Part shown: piece by piece, positions 1 to 9,347 of the stretch
How positions within the stretch are numbered: position 1 is the stretch's first letter
Layout of the letters: each line of letters opens with the position of its first letter
Assembly: GCA_014860565.1 (NCBI GenBank)
Contig: JACZJN010000134.1
Span: forward strand, 1-43,000
Source of the DNA: Bacteroidota bacterium
Lineage (GTDB): Bacteria > Bacteroidota > Ignavibacteria > SZUA-365
DNA: 43,000 bases
Reading direction: 5' to 3'
Position numbers and translations under genes: made by a program
The notes under the pieces: generated by a model
The model's database searches: none
Told to the model about the DNA's origin: nothing
What the model saw: only the letters and a program-made list of their open reading frames with translations

Positions 1-452
1 GTGCCGCCATAGCGGATTGACACATAGCGCATGACGCCCGAGTTGTCCTCGTCGTCCTGGCCGCCGAACGCCCCGCGGGGCTCGGTCGAAGGAATGCCAT
101 CGATCTGACCGATGCCGGTGGCGGTATTGATGCGCGCGTTGCCGAGCAGGATCACGCCGCCCCAGAGGCCACGTGTATCGAAGGGGAGATCGTTGGACTT
201 ACTTACGTCGTCCGCCTCAGCGGTGAAGATGATCGGTGCGTCCACTGTTCCGTTCGCATAGATGCGACCGCCCTGTGCCACGATGAGCGCACTGGCGTTC
301 TCGGCCTGTCCGGGTCTGCCCTTGATCACGGTTCCCGGCTGGATAGTAAGGGACTCCCCATTTTCGACAAACACGAAACCGTTCAGGATATAGGTGTTGC
401 GTGCAGTCCAGACCACGTCACCGTCGATGTCGGCATCGGTGACTTGTACGAT
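1..452 (-). repeat. Tandem repeat unit 3 (partial)
   Basis: Third unit, cut by the window edge. It carries a two-codon insertion (EADDVSKSNDLPFD in place of EADQLNGNLPLD) and is more diverged than units 1 and 2 are from each other in the same stretch. Confidence 0.8.
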
Positions 453-3065
453 TTCAGACTGCGGCTCTGCCACGAAACCGAGTTTGGAGATGGCCGTCCA
501 GCCATCGACCCAGAGGTCGTAGGGACCAAACGCACCGAGGTAGGTGACTTTGCTGAAGAACTCGTCGCCATCAGGAGTCGAAGCTGCACCGCTGAGCGCA
601 GGGCTGCCCTCGAGCGGTCGCGGATCCAGCGTCGCGGAATTATTGCGGCTGATGCCGTGAAGTTTCGGGTCGGCGATCATGTTATTGTTGCTGCCGAGAT
701 GCGTACGGACGAAATCCTGCGTGGCGATGGCTTCGAGGGTATTACCCGCGCCGAAATTCCACCACAGGTTGTTGTTCATTACCAGATCGCCCGCCTCGAG
801 ACGCGCGCGGCTGTCCTCACCACTGGCGAGATCCTCGACCTGCACACCGTTCGCTGCGTAATCGGTGAATATGCTGTTGAAGTACTTGCCGCCCGCATTG
901 TCGCGGAAGATCATGGCAAGATCGTTGTCGGCGTTCGCGGAATTCATGCCGCTGCCGATATAGGTCACGTTGTAAAGCTGCGGGATGGCGAAGGGAAGCC
1001 CATCTTCCGGCGTAGTGCCGCCGTCCTGCTCCGCACCACGGTTGCCGAGATCCTCCGCCTGGATGGCGAACCAGAACTGGCCCTTGCCGCGGAATCCTTC
1101 GTCGTAGTCAAACGAATCGTCACCGTTGAATGCGCTGACAAGATATTTGCAGTTGACCGTACCGCCGAACCACTCGTAACCGTCGTCGGCGTTATTGAAC
1201 ACTTCGATGTATTCGATCCGCGTCTTGCTGCCGACCGCGCCGAACGTCAGGCCGTTGATTTCGTTGCCTTCGCCGATGTTCGTGCCGCCGTAGCGGATTG
1301 ACACATAGCGCATGACACCCGAATTGTCCTCGTCGTCCTGGCCGCCGTACGCACCGCGGGGTTCGGTCGAAGGAATGCCCTCGATCTGACCGATGCCGGT
1401 GGCGGTATTGATGCGCGCGTTGCCGAGCAGGATCACGCCGCCCCAGAGGCCACGTGTATCGAGCGGAAGATTGCCGTTGAGTTGATCCGCTTCGGCGGTG
1501 AAAATGATGGGTTTGGTCGGGGTACCGTTGGCGAAGATCTTTCCGCCGCGGGCAACGATCAGGGCGCTGGCATTCTCCGCCTGGCCGGGCCGGCCTTTAA
1601 TCACGGTACCGGGCTCGATGGTCAGCGTTTCGCCATCCTCGACAAACACGAGTCCGTTGAGAATGTAGGTCTTGTCGGCGGTCCATGTCACATTGCCGTT
1701 GATGTCGCCGTCCGAAACCTGCACGATTGCCGACTGCTGTTCTGCAACGATGCCGTACTGCGACAGCGCTGTCCATCCCTGGATCCAGAGATCGGTCGGA
1801 CCAAAGGCGCCAAGATAGGTAACCTTGGTGAAGAATTCGTTGGTCGGCACGTCCGCGGCACCACTGAGTGCGGCACTGCCGCTCATCGGACGCGGATCAA
1901 GACCCTTGTCGGCAGTACGGCTGATGCCACGCAGCATCGGATCGACGATGGTGTTATTGTTTGCAGCCAGGTGTGCACGAACGAAATCCTGCGCTGCGAT
2001 GGCTTCGAGGGTATTGCCCGCGCCGAAGTTCCACCACAGGTTGTTGTTCATTACCAGATCGCCGGCTTCGAGACGGACGCGGCTATCCTCGCCGCTGGTG
2101 AGATCCTCGACCTGCACACCGCTCGCGGCGAAGTCGGTGAAGATGCTGTTGTAGTACTTGCCACCCGCGTTGTCGCGGAAAATCATGGCGAGGTCGTTGT
2201 CGGCGTTGGCCGAACTCATACCACTGCCGATATAGGTCGCGTTGTACAGCTGCGGAATGGCGAAGGGCAAGCCATCTTCCGGGGTCGTACCGCCGTCCTG
2301 CTCCGCGCCTCGGTTGCCGAGATCCTCCGCCTGGATGGCGAACCAGAACTGGCCCTTGCCGCGGAATCCTTCGTCGTAGTCGAAGGAGTCGTCGCCGTTG
2401 AAAGCGCTGACAAGATACTTGCAGTTGACCGTACCGCCGAACCACTCGTAACCGTCGTCGGCGTTATTGAACACTTCGATGTATTCGATGCGCGTCTTGC
2501 TTCCGACCGCACCGAAGGTCAGTCCGTTGATCTCGTTGCCTTCGCCGATGTTGGTGCCGCCGTAGCGGATTGACACATAGCGCATGACACCCGAATTGTC
2601 CTCGTCGTCCTGGCCGCCGTACGCACCGCGAGGTTCGGTCGAAGGAATGCCCTCGATCTGACCGATGCCGGTGGCGGTATTGATGCGCGCGTTGCCGAGC
2701 AGGATCACGCCGCCCCAGAGGCCACGTGTATCGAGCGGAAGATTGCCGTTGAGTTGATCCGCTTCGGCAGTGAAAATGATGGGTTTGGTCGGGGTACCGT
2801 TGGCGAAGATCTTTCCGCCGCGGGCAACGATCAGGGCGCTGGCATTCTCCGCCTGGCCGGGCCTGCCCTTGATGACGGTACCGGGTTCGATGGTGAGCGA
2901 TTCCCCGTTCTCGACGTACACGAAGCCGTTGAGAACGTAAGTGTTGTTGGCTGTCCATGTCACATTGCCGTTGATGTCGCCGTCCGAAACGTTCACGATA
3001 TTCTGTGCGAACGCACCGGTCGTCATCAGGGCAACAAGAAATACGGTCAGCAATCTTGTCGTCAT
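1..3065 (-). CDS. Giant secreted tandem-repeat protein, probable parallel beta-helix (partial, runs off left edge)
   Basis: An open frame of about 1,021 codons begins at the ATG at 3063-3065 and is still open at base 1, so the C-terminus is missing. A GGAG lies about 7 bases before the start. Residues 1-20 form a signal peptide ending in GAFA, so the protein is exported. The rest is a long repeat of about 425 residues, seen twice in full and once in part. Each unit starts near SDGDINGNVTW, then has IEPGTVIKGRPGQ, YVSIRYGGT, DGYEWFGGTV, DSFDYDEGFRGKGQFWF and DEFF or NEFF motifs. The short alternating hydrophobic and Gly/Asn-rich pattern suggests a right-handed beta-helix (inference). Similar secreted proteins are common in Bacteroidota and relatives, often ending in a type IX secretion domain; that end cannot be seen here. 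The gene follows the TonB-dependent receptor by 48 bases, so the two are probably co-transcribed. Function is unknown; surface binding or adhesion is a guess. Confidence 0.85.
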   Translation of the reverse strand, partial: MTTRLLTVFLVALMTTGAFAQNIVNVSDGDINGNVTWTANNTYVLNGFVYVENGESLTIEPGTVIKGRPGQAENASALIVARGGKIFANGTPTKPIIFTAEADQLNGNLPLDTRGLWGGVILLGNARINTATGIGQIEGIPSTEPRGAYGGQDDEDNSGVMRYVSIRYGGTNIGEGNEINGLTFGAVGSKTRIEYIEVFNNADDGYEWFGGTVNCKYLVSAFNGDDSFDYDEGFRGKGQFWFAIQAEDLGNRGAEQDGGTTPEDGLPFAIPQLYNATYIGSGMSSANADNDLAMIFRDNAGGKYYNSIFTDFAASGVQVEDLTSGEDSRVRLEAGDLVMNNNLWWNFGAGNTLEAIAAQDFVRAHLAANNNTIVDPMLRGISRTADKGLDPRPMSGSAALSGAADVPTNEFFTKVTYLGAFGPTDLWIQGWTALSQYGIVAEQQSAIVQVSDGDINGNVTWTADKTYILNGLVFVEDGETLTIEPGTVIKGRPGQAENASALIVARGGKIFANGTPTKPIIFTAEADQLNGNLPLDTRGLWGGVILLGNARINTATGIGQIEGIPSTEPRGAYGGQDDEDNSGVMRYVSIRYGGTNIGEGNEINGLTFGAVGSKTRIEYIEVFNNADDGYEWFGGTVNCKYLVSAFNGDDSFDYDEGFRGKGQFWFAIQAEDLGNRGAEQDGGTTPEDGLPFAIPQLYNVTYIGSGMNSANADNDLAMIFRDNAGGKYFNSIFTDYAANGVQVEDLASGEDSRARLEAGDLVMNNNLWWNFGAGNTLEAIATQDFVRTHLGSNNNMIADPKLHGISRNNSATLDPRPLEGSPALSGAASTPDGDEFFSKVTYLGAFGPYDLWVDGWTAISKLGFVAEPQSEIVQVTDADIDGDVVWTARNTYILNGFVFVENGESLTIQPGTVIKGRPGQAENASALIVAQGGRIYANGTVDAPIIFTAEADDVSKSNDLPFDTRGLWGGVILLGNARINTATGIGQIDGIPSTEPRGAFGGQDDEDNSGVMRYVSIRYGG
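453..1727 (-). repeat. Tandem repeat unit 2 (425 codons)
   Basis: Second unit, 1,275 bases. It is one codon longer than unit 1, near the DGDEFF motif at its end. All length differences between units are multiples of three, so the reading frame is kept. Confidence 0.85.
1728..2999 (-). repeat. Tandem repeat unit 1 (424 codons)
   Basis: First unit of the repeat protein, 1,272 bases. Its first 300 or so codons are nearly identical in DNA to unit 2: across roughly 270 aligned bases near 2593-2870 against 1321-1600 I count only a handful of differences, including at third codon positions. Confidence 0.85.
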
Positions 3066-3113
3066 GGAGGACTCCACTAGTTGATATAAAAAGGAATAAC
3101 AGATGTGATATAA

Positions 3114-5984
3114 CTATTCAAAGAGATAACTGAATCCGATATTGAATTCTCGGCCCGCGCTGTATCGTGAGTAGACGTAGTCTCGGCCTTCGAAATGGTG
3201 CACATGCTCGACTGCCTCGTTGAGCATGTTCTTGGCGGCAAGCTTCAGGGAGATGTTCCAGAACAACCGCTGCGACACGACCAGATCCAGCATCCCCCGA
3301 GGCTGCTCGTACACGTTCGGCGTCCCTCCGAGAGAAACGGCCGAAAGGCGCTCCCCGAACACGTTATAGAAAAGGCTGACCGATGTCCCCGCCTCGAAGT
3401 CCTGATATGCAAGGTTGACGTTCAGGAGATAGGGACTCTGTCCCTGCAGTTCCCGTGTGCCTTCGGCATATGGATTCACGGCGCGGATAACCGCGAGCTC
3501 GTCCTCGGAAACATCCACGACGGATCTGGTCCATGTGAAATTCGCCCCGAAATAGATGTTGTCGAGGAAGCCCGCCAGTTGGTCAAGACGTTTGCGGAAT
3601 TCTAATTCCACTCCGTAGACACGGGCTTCCGACACGTTCTGGTACTGGATTTCACCGTTTACGTTCTTGATCACGCGCTCGATCGGATTCTTGAAATTCT
3701 TGTAGAAGCCGCTGAGCGCCCAGATCTCGCCCGCCCGCATGAACCATTCCCAGCGCAGATCGTAATTGTCGACGAGTGTGCGCTGCAGTGCGGCGTTGCC
3801 GATAAAGGTGAAATCATTGACGAAGTTGAACGAGGCGTACGGTGCCAGTTCACGGAAGGTCGGCCGTGCGAGTGTTTTGCCGTACGCTGCACGGAGGTTC
3901 ATGTCATCCATGACATTGTAGAGGAGATTGACCGACGGGAGTATATCGCTGTTGTCGAGCGTTCCGTGAGCAAGAGCTGTGTCCAGGCTCGCCACGTCCA
4001 TCTGCGTCGTCTCGTAGCGGGCTCCGGCGATGACACGGAAATCGTTGAACACCGGAAGATCGAACATCATGAAGCCACCGTACACATCCTGAGAACCGTC
4101 GTAATTGTTCGACAGCGACGTAGCATCGATTACATAGTTGCCGAATCTATAGAATCCGTTCCCACTTTGCGATTCAAGTATCCCTACATTCTCCGGATTG
4201 AAGAAATCGTCGGCGTTCCCATCATACTTGAGTTTGTCCTGACCGAAATCGAACCGCCGCTCCCGGAATGTCCGCTCCTTGTTCAGGATGGACGCACCGA
4301 ATTTGATCTTGCTGGCAAGCCCGTTCCACTGCTGGAAGGGCATTTCAAGATCGAGATTGAAGCTTCGATTGTCTTCGGCAAGGTCACGGAAATAGCGCGA
4401 GGGTATGGGATAAATTGAGGGACGAATCGCGTAAATCGTGTCGATGACCCCGTTCAGATCGCGAATGGTATAATTGTCGGTGAAGTAGCGCACGTCGGGT
4501 TCGTCCTGCGTATTGCTCGACATCGAACCGATCCATTCTACCTTGAGTCCCCCGAGATCCTGGAAATTGTGCTTGCCGCGAAGCTGGTAGGTCTGCAGTT
4601 CCCGCTCGGTGTAGTGCAGGCTGCGTGTCTCATAGACGGCGTTGCCCGTCAGATCACGAGGGAAGCTTCCGGCGAGAGAGCGGGCGACATTGTCGGCTGC
4701 GCGGTTGTAGATCAGATTGAATCCCACCTCATGCTGTGCGCCGAGCCTGTACGAAAGATTCGCCAGGCCCCCCCACAACACCTCGTCCGTTGACTGATGA
4801 TCTGCGAAGAGATAGTCGTTGGTCAGTTCGTCGACCTGATCGACATGTCCAGTCAGCTGATACCGTCCAACCGAACCGTTTGTGTAGGTGGAGTACTTCC
4901 GACCGTAGGTCAGGCTGGCAAGGAAGCCCAGCGGTTGACCGAGCATATCGTACTGGTTGCCGAACGAGATCGCGTAGCTCTGGTTGATAGGAGCCGTCGT
5001 GCGCTTGGGCGCCATCGAGGAGTTGAAGGCCTTCGAAAGACGGTCGAGCTCGTTCGCCTTGGCTTCGTCGCTGAATGCATAGCTCAGATCGGGGACTATG
5101 ACCGAGGGGTCCCTCAGCGCATCGGGGATGGCGCGGGTTCCATCGTCGAAACCCAGCCAGTCATTTCTGCCCCCTTGATACGTGAGAAAGTCGCTGCTTC
5201 CTGTCGTCTGCGTGTTCCACGAAGTCGATGTAGAAAGTGACAGCGTCATCCTGTCGGGGAAGGATTTCGTGGTGATGTTCACACTGCCGCCTGTGTAATC
5301 TCCAGGCTTGTCGGGTGTGAATGTCTTTGTAGTCACAAGGTTTTCGAGAAAATTCGAGGGGAAGATGTCGAGCTGTACGGCACGACGATTGGGGTCTGCA
5401 CTGGGCACCTCGGCCCCGTTGAGCTGCGTCGAAGTGTAGCGTTCGCCGAGTCCGCGAATATATATGTATTTGCCATCCACGGTCGAGGCGCCGGTCACTT
5501 TGTTCATGGCCGCTGCGGCATCACCTGAACCAGAACGGGAAATGTCCTCCGAGCTGATCGCATCTGAAATCGAGGTGGCCTTCTGCCGGTCCTTGAGGAG
5601 ACCCGTCTCGTTGTTGAGAAGCAGCTTTGCTTCCACCACGACTTCATCCATTTCGAACGCTTCGGGCGCGAGGTCGATGTCAATGCGCGTGATTTCACCC
5701 TCCTTGACGGCAACGCCGGTTACGGTTTTTCTGGCATAACCTATCATGGAGGCATGTATGGTGTAGGTTCCCGCTGGAACCGGATCGATCGTGAAGTTGC
5801 CATCAATATCGGTTGCAGCGCCGAGGGATTTCCCGGCGAGAATGACATTGGCACCAATGAGCCCTTCGCCGGTCGATGCGTCTACCAACTTTCCTCTGAT
5901 CTTACCGGTGTTCTGGGCAAAAACACTCGGAGCGAAAAGAATGAGGATGGAGAGGAATGCGGTAAGAAAGAGTTTGGTTCGCAT
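3114..5984 (-). CDS. TonB-dependent outer-membrane receptor with carboxypeptidase-regulatory-like N-terminal domain
   Basis: A 956-residue outer-membrane receptor expected to import a ligand using TonB energy. Residues 1-23 are a signal peptide (ends VFA, then QNTG). Residues about 29-108 are a CarboxypepD_reg-like beta-sandwich (GKLVDASTGEGLIGANV, DIDGNFTIDPVPAGTY), typical of FCB receptors. The plug follows at about 115-250, with DEVVVEA as TonB-box-like segment, IYIRGLGERYTSTQLNG and GGSVNITTKSFPD. The remainder is rich in aromatic beta-strands and ends FNIGFSYLFE, as expected for a barrel. The RGLGERY and DIFPSNFLE motifs resemble the receptors that FCB genomes pair with secreted beta-helix proteins. 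The repeat-protein gene starts 48 bases after its stop, so an operon is likely. The ligand cannot be told from sequence. The ATG at 5984 gives a clean signal peptide although no strong ribosome site precedes it. Confidence 0.95.
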   Translation of the reverse strand: MRTKLFLTAFLSILILFAPSVFAQNTGKIRGKLVDASTGEGLIGANVILAGKSLGAATDIDGNFTIDPVPAGTYTIHASMIGYARKTVTGVAVKEGEITRIDIDLAPEAFEMDEVVVEAKLLLNNETGLLKDRQKATSISDAISSEDISRSGSGDAAAAMNKVTGASTVDGKYIYIRGLGERYTSTQLNGAEVPSADPNRRAVQLDIFPSNFLENLVTTKTFTPDKPGDYTGGSVNITTKSFPDRMTLSLSTSTSWNTQTTGSSDFLTYQGGRNDWLGFDDGTRAIPDALRDPSVIVPDLSYAFSDEAKANELDRLSKAFNSSMAPKRTTAPINQSYAISFGNQYDMLGQPLGFLASLTYGRKYSTYTNGSVGRYQLTGHVDQVDELTNDYLFADHQSTDEVLWGGLANLSYRLGAQHEVGFNLIYNRAADNVARSLAGSFPRDLTGNAVYETRSLHYTERELQTYQLRGKHNFQDLGGLKVEWIGSMSSNTQDEPDVRYFTDNYTIRDLNGVIDTIYAIRPSIYPIPSRYFRDLAEDNRSFNLDLEMPFQQWNGLASKIKFGASILNKERTFRERRFDFGQDKLKYDGNADDFFNPENVGILESQSGNGFYRFGNYVIDATSLSNNYDGSQDVYGGFMMFDLPVFNDFRVIAGARYETTQMDVASLDTALAHGTLDNSDILPSVNLLYNVMDDMNLRAAYGKTLARPTFRELAPYASFNFVNDFTFIGNAALQRTLVDNYDLRWEWFMRAGEIWALSGFYKNFKNPIERVIKNVNGEIQYQNVSEARVYGVELEFRKRLDQLAGFLDNIYFGANFTWTRSVVDVSEDELAVIRAVNPYAEGTRELQGQSPYLLNVNLAYQDFEAGTSVSLFYNVFGERLSAVSLGGTPNVYEQPRGMLDLVVSQRLFWNISLKLAAKNMLNEAVEHVHHFEGRDYVYSRYSAGREFNIGFSYLFE

Positions 5985-6192
5985 GATTCTTGGGTATTAT
6001 GAAATGAAACTGCATTGCTGGCTGTTTGACAGATGTGAAATCATCACTTAAATCTGCTCTTTGAGTGTTTCAGTGTCATTAATCGCGTGTGAGTGCTTTG
6101 TTAGAATGCCGATCGCATTGAAACCACGCTCTCCCCGGCGTCGCTCCGTACCTCCGGTATTACCTCCTCTCTCCCTGCGGATATGAAATTAT

Positions 6193-6222
6193 TTGCGGCA
6201 CATCCGCGTTGTCATGTATAAT
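6193..6222 (+). promoter_or_regulatory. Candidate sigma-70-type promoter of the photolyase gene
   Basis: TTGCGG (6193-6198), an 18-base spacer and a perfect TATAAT (6217-6222), about 39 bases before the photolyase ATG. A GGAG at 6249-6252 serves as ribosome site. Assigned by eye only. Confidence 0.5.
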
Positions 6223-6260
6223 CCCTGAATTTCCCCTTATCGATATACGGAGCACCTGTC

Positions 6261-7718
6261 ATGCCCTCATCCGACCACACATCCTCATCCGGTACAACGA
6301 TAATCTTCTGGTTTCGACGCGATCTGCGGACCTCCGACAATAGCGGATTCGCGGCAGCGACTGCCGATGCGACGCGGGTAGTGCCAGTATTCGTTTTCGA
6401 CCGCAATTTCCTTGATGACCTGACCGATCAGCACGATCGGCGGGTCAGCTTCATTCACGAGAGTGTGAAGGAACTGCGCGCGCGACTCCGTGGACACGGG
6501 TCGAATCTCATCGTCCTGCATGGGGATCCTCTCCAGGCCATCCCGGAATTGGCCGAGGCCTTCGACGCCGACGCGGTCTACACAAACCGCGATTACGAAC
6601 CCTATGCAAAGCTGCGGGACGATGCCGTCGCACGTGCTCTGGCGAAGCAAGGACGCAATCTCCGCAGCTTCAAGGATCAGGTGATATTCGAGGGAAAAGA
6701 AGTGGAGAAGGCGGACGGTGAACCGTATCGCGTGTTCACACCTTACAAAAAGGCCTGGCTGCGCCGCATCGAGGAGGAGGAATTTTATGGGAGTCCACCC
6801 GATATGCCGCATGTCGCGGACCTCAGCCGCCTCGCCCCCGCAAGTCACATGCAGGGCTATGGCGATCCATGGTCATTGAAGGATCTCGGATTCAAGGAAA
6901 GCGAACTCTGGCTGACACCCGGTGAAGCGGCAGCTCTCGAACGGCTGGCCGACTTCATTCCCCGCATGGCCCGCTACAAGGAAGAACGAGATTTCCCGCA
7001 GCGAAACGTCACCTCGGGGCTCTCGGTGCACCTGCGCTTCGGAACGATCTCCGTACGCGAATGCGTGCGCGCAGCAAGGGCGGTGCGTTCGGAAGGCGCG
7101 GCCACTTGGCTCTCGGAGTTGATCTGGCGGGAATTCTATCAGATGATTCTCGACCGCTATCCCTTTATTGTCAACCATGCATTCCAGCAGCAGTACGACA
7201 GGATTGCATGGCCGGGAAGTGATGCCCATTTCGAAGCGTGGTGCGAAGGACGCACGGGGTATCCCATCGTCGACGCCGCCATGCGGCATTTCAACGCGAC
7301 CGGGTGGATGCATAACCGCCTCCGTATGATCGTTGCGATGTTCCTTACCAAGGATCTTCTCGTCGATTGGCGCCGGGGCGCGGAATACTTCGCGGCGGGC
7401 TTGCTGGATTTCGAACTCGCATCGAATAACGGCGGATGGCAGTGGTCCGCCTCAACAGGCGTCGATGCCGCACCGTATTTCCGGATATTCAATCCTGTGC
7501 TGCAATCCCGCAAATTCGACGCCGAGGGCGCCTATATCCGCACCTGGGTACCCGAACTGCGGGCCTTCGACAGCAGAGACATCCACTGGCCCGCGGATGC
7601 CGATATGCTCGCACAGCGCGAGGCCGGCTGCATTCTGGGAGAGGACTACCCCTTCCCCATCGTCGATCATGCGGAGCAGAAAGAACGAGCGATCGCGCTG
7701 TTTGCATCGCAGGACTGA
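6261..7718 (+). CDS. phrB: Deoxyribodipyrimidine photolyase (class I cryptochrome/photolyase family)
   Basis: A 485-residue flavoenzyme that uses blue light to split UV-induced pyrimidine dimers in DNA. Residues about 12-140 form the N-terminal alpha/beta domain for the antenna chromophore, opening with IIFWFRRDLRTSDN. The FAD-binding helical domain at about 200-480 has the family signatures TGYPIVDAAMRHF (332-344), TGWMHNRLRM (347-356) and NNGGWQWSASTG (389-400). By alignment with E. coli photolyase from memory, W327, W370 and W393 would be the electron-transfer tryptophan triad, and N389 or N390 the flavin-facing Asn. Length matches CPD photolyases (about 470). The gene stands alone with its own promoter-like sequence and converges on the transporter gene. 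A cryptochrome-like role cannot be ruled out, but the conserved triad and motifs favour repair. Confidence 0.93.
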   Translation: MPSSDHTSSSGTTIIFWFRRDLRTSDNSGFAAATADATRVVPVFVFDRNFLDDLTDQHDRRVSFIHESVKELRARLRGHGSNLIVLHGDPLQAIPELAEAFDADAVYTNRDYEPYAKLRDDAVARALAKQGRNLRSFKDQVIFEGKEVEKADGEPYRVFTPYKKAWLRRIEEEEFYGSPPDMPHVADLSRLAPASHMQGYGDPWSLKDLGFKESELWLTPGEAAALERLADFIPRMARYKEERDFPQRNVTSGLSVHLRFGTISVRECVRAARAVRSEGAATWLSELIWREFYQMILDRYPFIVNHAFQQQYDRIAWPGSDAHFEAWCEGRTGYPIVDAAMRHFNATGWMHNRLRMIVAMFLTKDLLVDWRRGAEYFAAGLLDFELASNNGGWQWSASTGVDAAPYFRIFNPVLQSRKFDAEGAYIRTWVPELRAFDSRDIHWPADADMLAQREAGCILGEDYPFPIVDHAEQKERAIALFASQD

Positions 7719-7753
7719 TTTGCGCGTGACGGACGACCCATTGCTGACAGAAC

Positions 7754-7786
7754 GAAAAAATGAAGGCGCGAGCAATTCGCGCCTTC
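7754..7786 (-). terminator. Intrinsic terminator between photolyase and transporter genes
   Basis: Perfect 10-base stem GAAGGCGCGA / TCGCGCCTTC (7762-7771 and 7777-7786) with a 5-base loop. Read on the minus strand it is followed by ATTTTTT, so it best ends the transporter transcript; on the plus strand the T-run is missing. Confidence 0.75.
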
Positions 7787-7825
7787 GCATTATCAGCCAG
7801 CAGGTATCAGCCACGAGTCATCGCA

Positions 7826-9211
7826 TTACGCCACCTGTTTGCGAAGCCAGCGATTATACAGCCACATGCTGAACGCGGAAACGAGGCCGATCGCCATGAG
7901 CACCACCCAGCCGAGTGTATTCCAGGTCGGGTCGAGCTGCAGCAGGCCATTTTCCATCACGGTGGAATTCTTGCACATGATTTCGTTGAAGATCGCCGCG
8001 CCAGCAGGACCGCCGATAAGCGACCCGATCGCCATGGGCAGATTTGCATAACCGAGGAAAAGACCTTCTTGTCCTTTCGGAGCCAGGGCGCCGATGTACT
8101 CGTACGTTCGTGCCGAGGTGAAGAGTTCACCAAAAGCGATCATCGCCACCGTGAGCGTGATGAACAGGGAGCCGATCGGGAGCAGATCCCATACTTCCAT
8201 GCGCACGTTGTCCGCGAAATAGATCGGGATGATATTGATGAGCATGGATACGCCGATGATCACGATACCGACGATGATTGAACGAATCGGTTTCATTTTG
8301 CCGAAGAGCTTCGTGATCAGCAGCTGGAAAAACACGATGGTGAACGGATTGGCCATCGTGTAGATATCCACCGCGGGATCCGTTTCGACCACTTTCTTCA
8401 AATACAGCGGCAGCACGTTGTAGACCTGCGAGTAGATGAAGAAGAAGCCGCTGGAAACCACGAGGAACATCGCGAAGCGTCCGTTGCGAAGCACCAGCAC
8501 CATGTCAAGCAGGATACGGCCGATATTGCGGCGTCCCTTGCGCTCGCGACGCGCCTGCGTGTCCTCCGTGCTGTCTCGATAAAGGAACAGCACGACGATA
8601 AATGCGACGATGGAACAACCGACGGCCACCGCGAAAATAAAGCTCAGGTTATACGAGGTACGGACGTAATAGCTGATGCCGCGTCCCAGCAGTGACCCGA
8701 TGTTGATCACCATATAGAAAATACCGAAGGCCAGCGTGGCCCGGGCTCCGGCGGTTTTCTGCACGGTACCGGAAATACACGGTTTGATGACCGAACCGCC
8801 CATGCCGATGATAAGAATACCGAACATGACCGGGACCAGCACACCCGCCCCTGCAGTGATTTCGCTCGAAACCATGTCGCTCATCACCTGTCCGCCGAAC
8901 CACACCGGATATCCCATCAGGAAATACCCGATCGCAAGCAGAATGAACGCAGCGAGAAGGGAGCGCTTGAAGCCGACCTGGTCGGCGATCGTGCCGGAGA
9001 GAATCGGAAGGAAGTACACGAGTGTCCAGAGAATGCCGTTGAGGGTACTGGGCCAGTAATCGCCCAGTCCTAATTGGCCAAGATAGAGCACGACGAAACT
9101 CGCCATCGCATAGTACGCGCCGCGCTCGAATAGCTCGGTGAGATTCGCGGTCCAGAAGGTTATCGGGAAGCCCTGCTTCTCCGGGGTCGTCGAGGTCGCT
9201 GTCGCAGCCAT
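7826..9211 (-). CDS. POT/PTR-family proton-dependent oligopeptide transporter (MFS)
   Basis: A 461-residue polytopic inner-membrane transporter of the major facilitator superfamily, expected to take up di- or tripeptides with protons. The motif ELFERGAYYAM (residues 26-36) in the first helix matches the POT signature ExxERxxYY. At least ten clear hydrophobic segments follow, with charged loops such as the run around RRERKGRRN between the two halves. I place the start at 9211 (MAATATSTTPEKQGF) because GGAG lies 8 bases upstream and the first helix follows at once; the frame stays open to 9319 but the added 36 residues look non-coding. The final segment ends LYNRWLRKQVA. It may move another small peptide-like substrate. 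Its upstream region (9212-9347) is shared with the divergent FG-GAP gene. Confidence 0.85.
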   Translation of the reverse strand: MAATATSTTPEKQGFPITFWTANLTELFERGAYYAMASFVVLYLGQLGLGDYWPSTLNGILWTLVYFLPILSGTIADQVGFKRSLLAAFILLAIGYFLMGYPVWFGGQVMSDMVSSEITAGAGVLVPVMFGILIIGMGGSVIKPCISGTVQKTAGARATLAFGIFYMVINIGSLLGRGISYYVRTSYNLSFIFAVAVGCSIVAFIVVLFLYRDSTEDTQARRERKGRRNIGRILLDMVLVLRNGRFAMFLVVSSGFFFIYSQVYNVLPLYLKKVVETDPAVDIYTMANPFTIVFFQLLITKLFGKMKPIRSIIVGIVIIGVSMLINIIPIYFADNVRMEVWDLLPIGSLFITLTVAMIAFGELFTSARTYEYIGALAPKGQEGLFLGYANLPMAIGSLIGGPAGAAIFNEIMCKNSTVMENGLLQLDPTWNTLGWVVLMAIGLVSAFSMWLYNRWLRKQVA

Positions 9212-9347
9212 AGGCGCTCCATAGTTCAACAGTAGATTCGGTAATAATAGTGATTTTCCGTGGATTTCCCTCCGGCATTGAATCTTCGGTACATGCTTCG
9301 TATACTCGATACAATACACCCTTTGTCGTTTTCATCCGGATACTGGT

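Noticed and set aside
444-2573. Long plus-strand frames (285 and 363 codons) inside the repeat protein gene
   Set aside because: They recur at the same place in each repeat unit, have no start or ribosome signal, and arise because a GC-rich coding strand leaves its antisense frame open.
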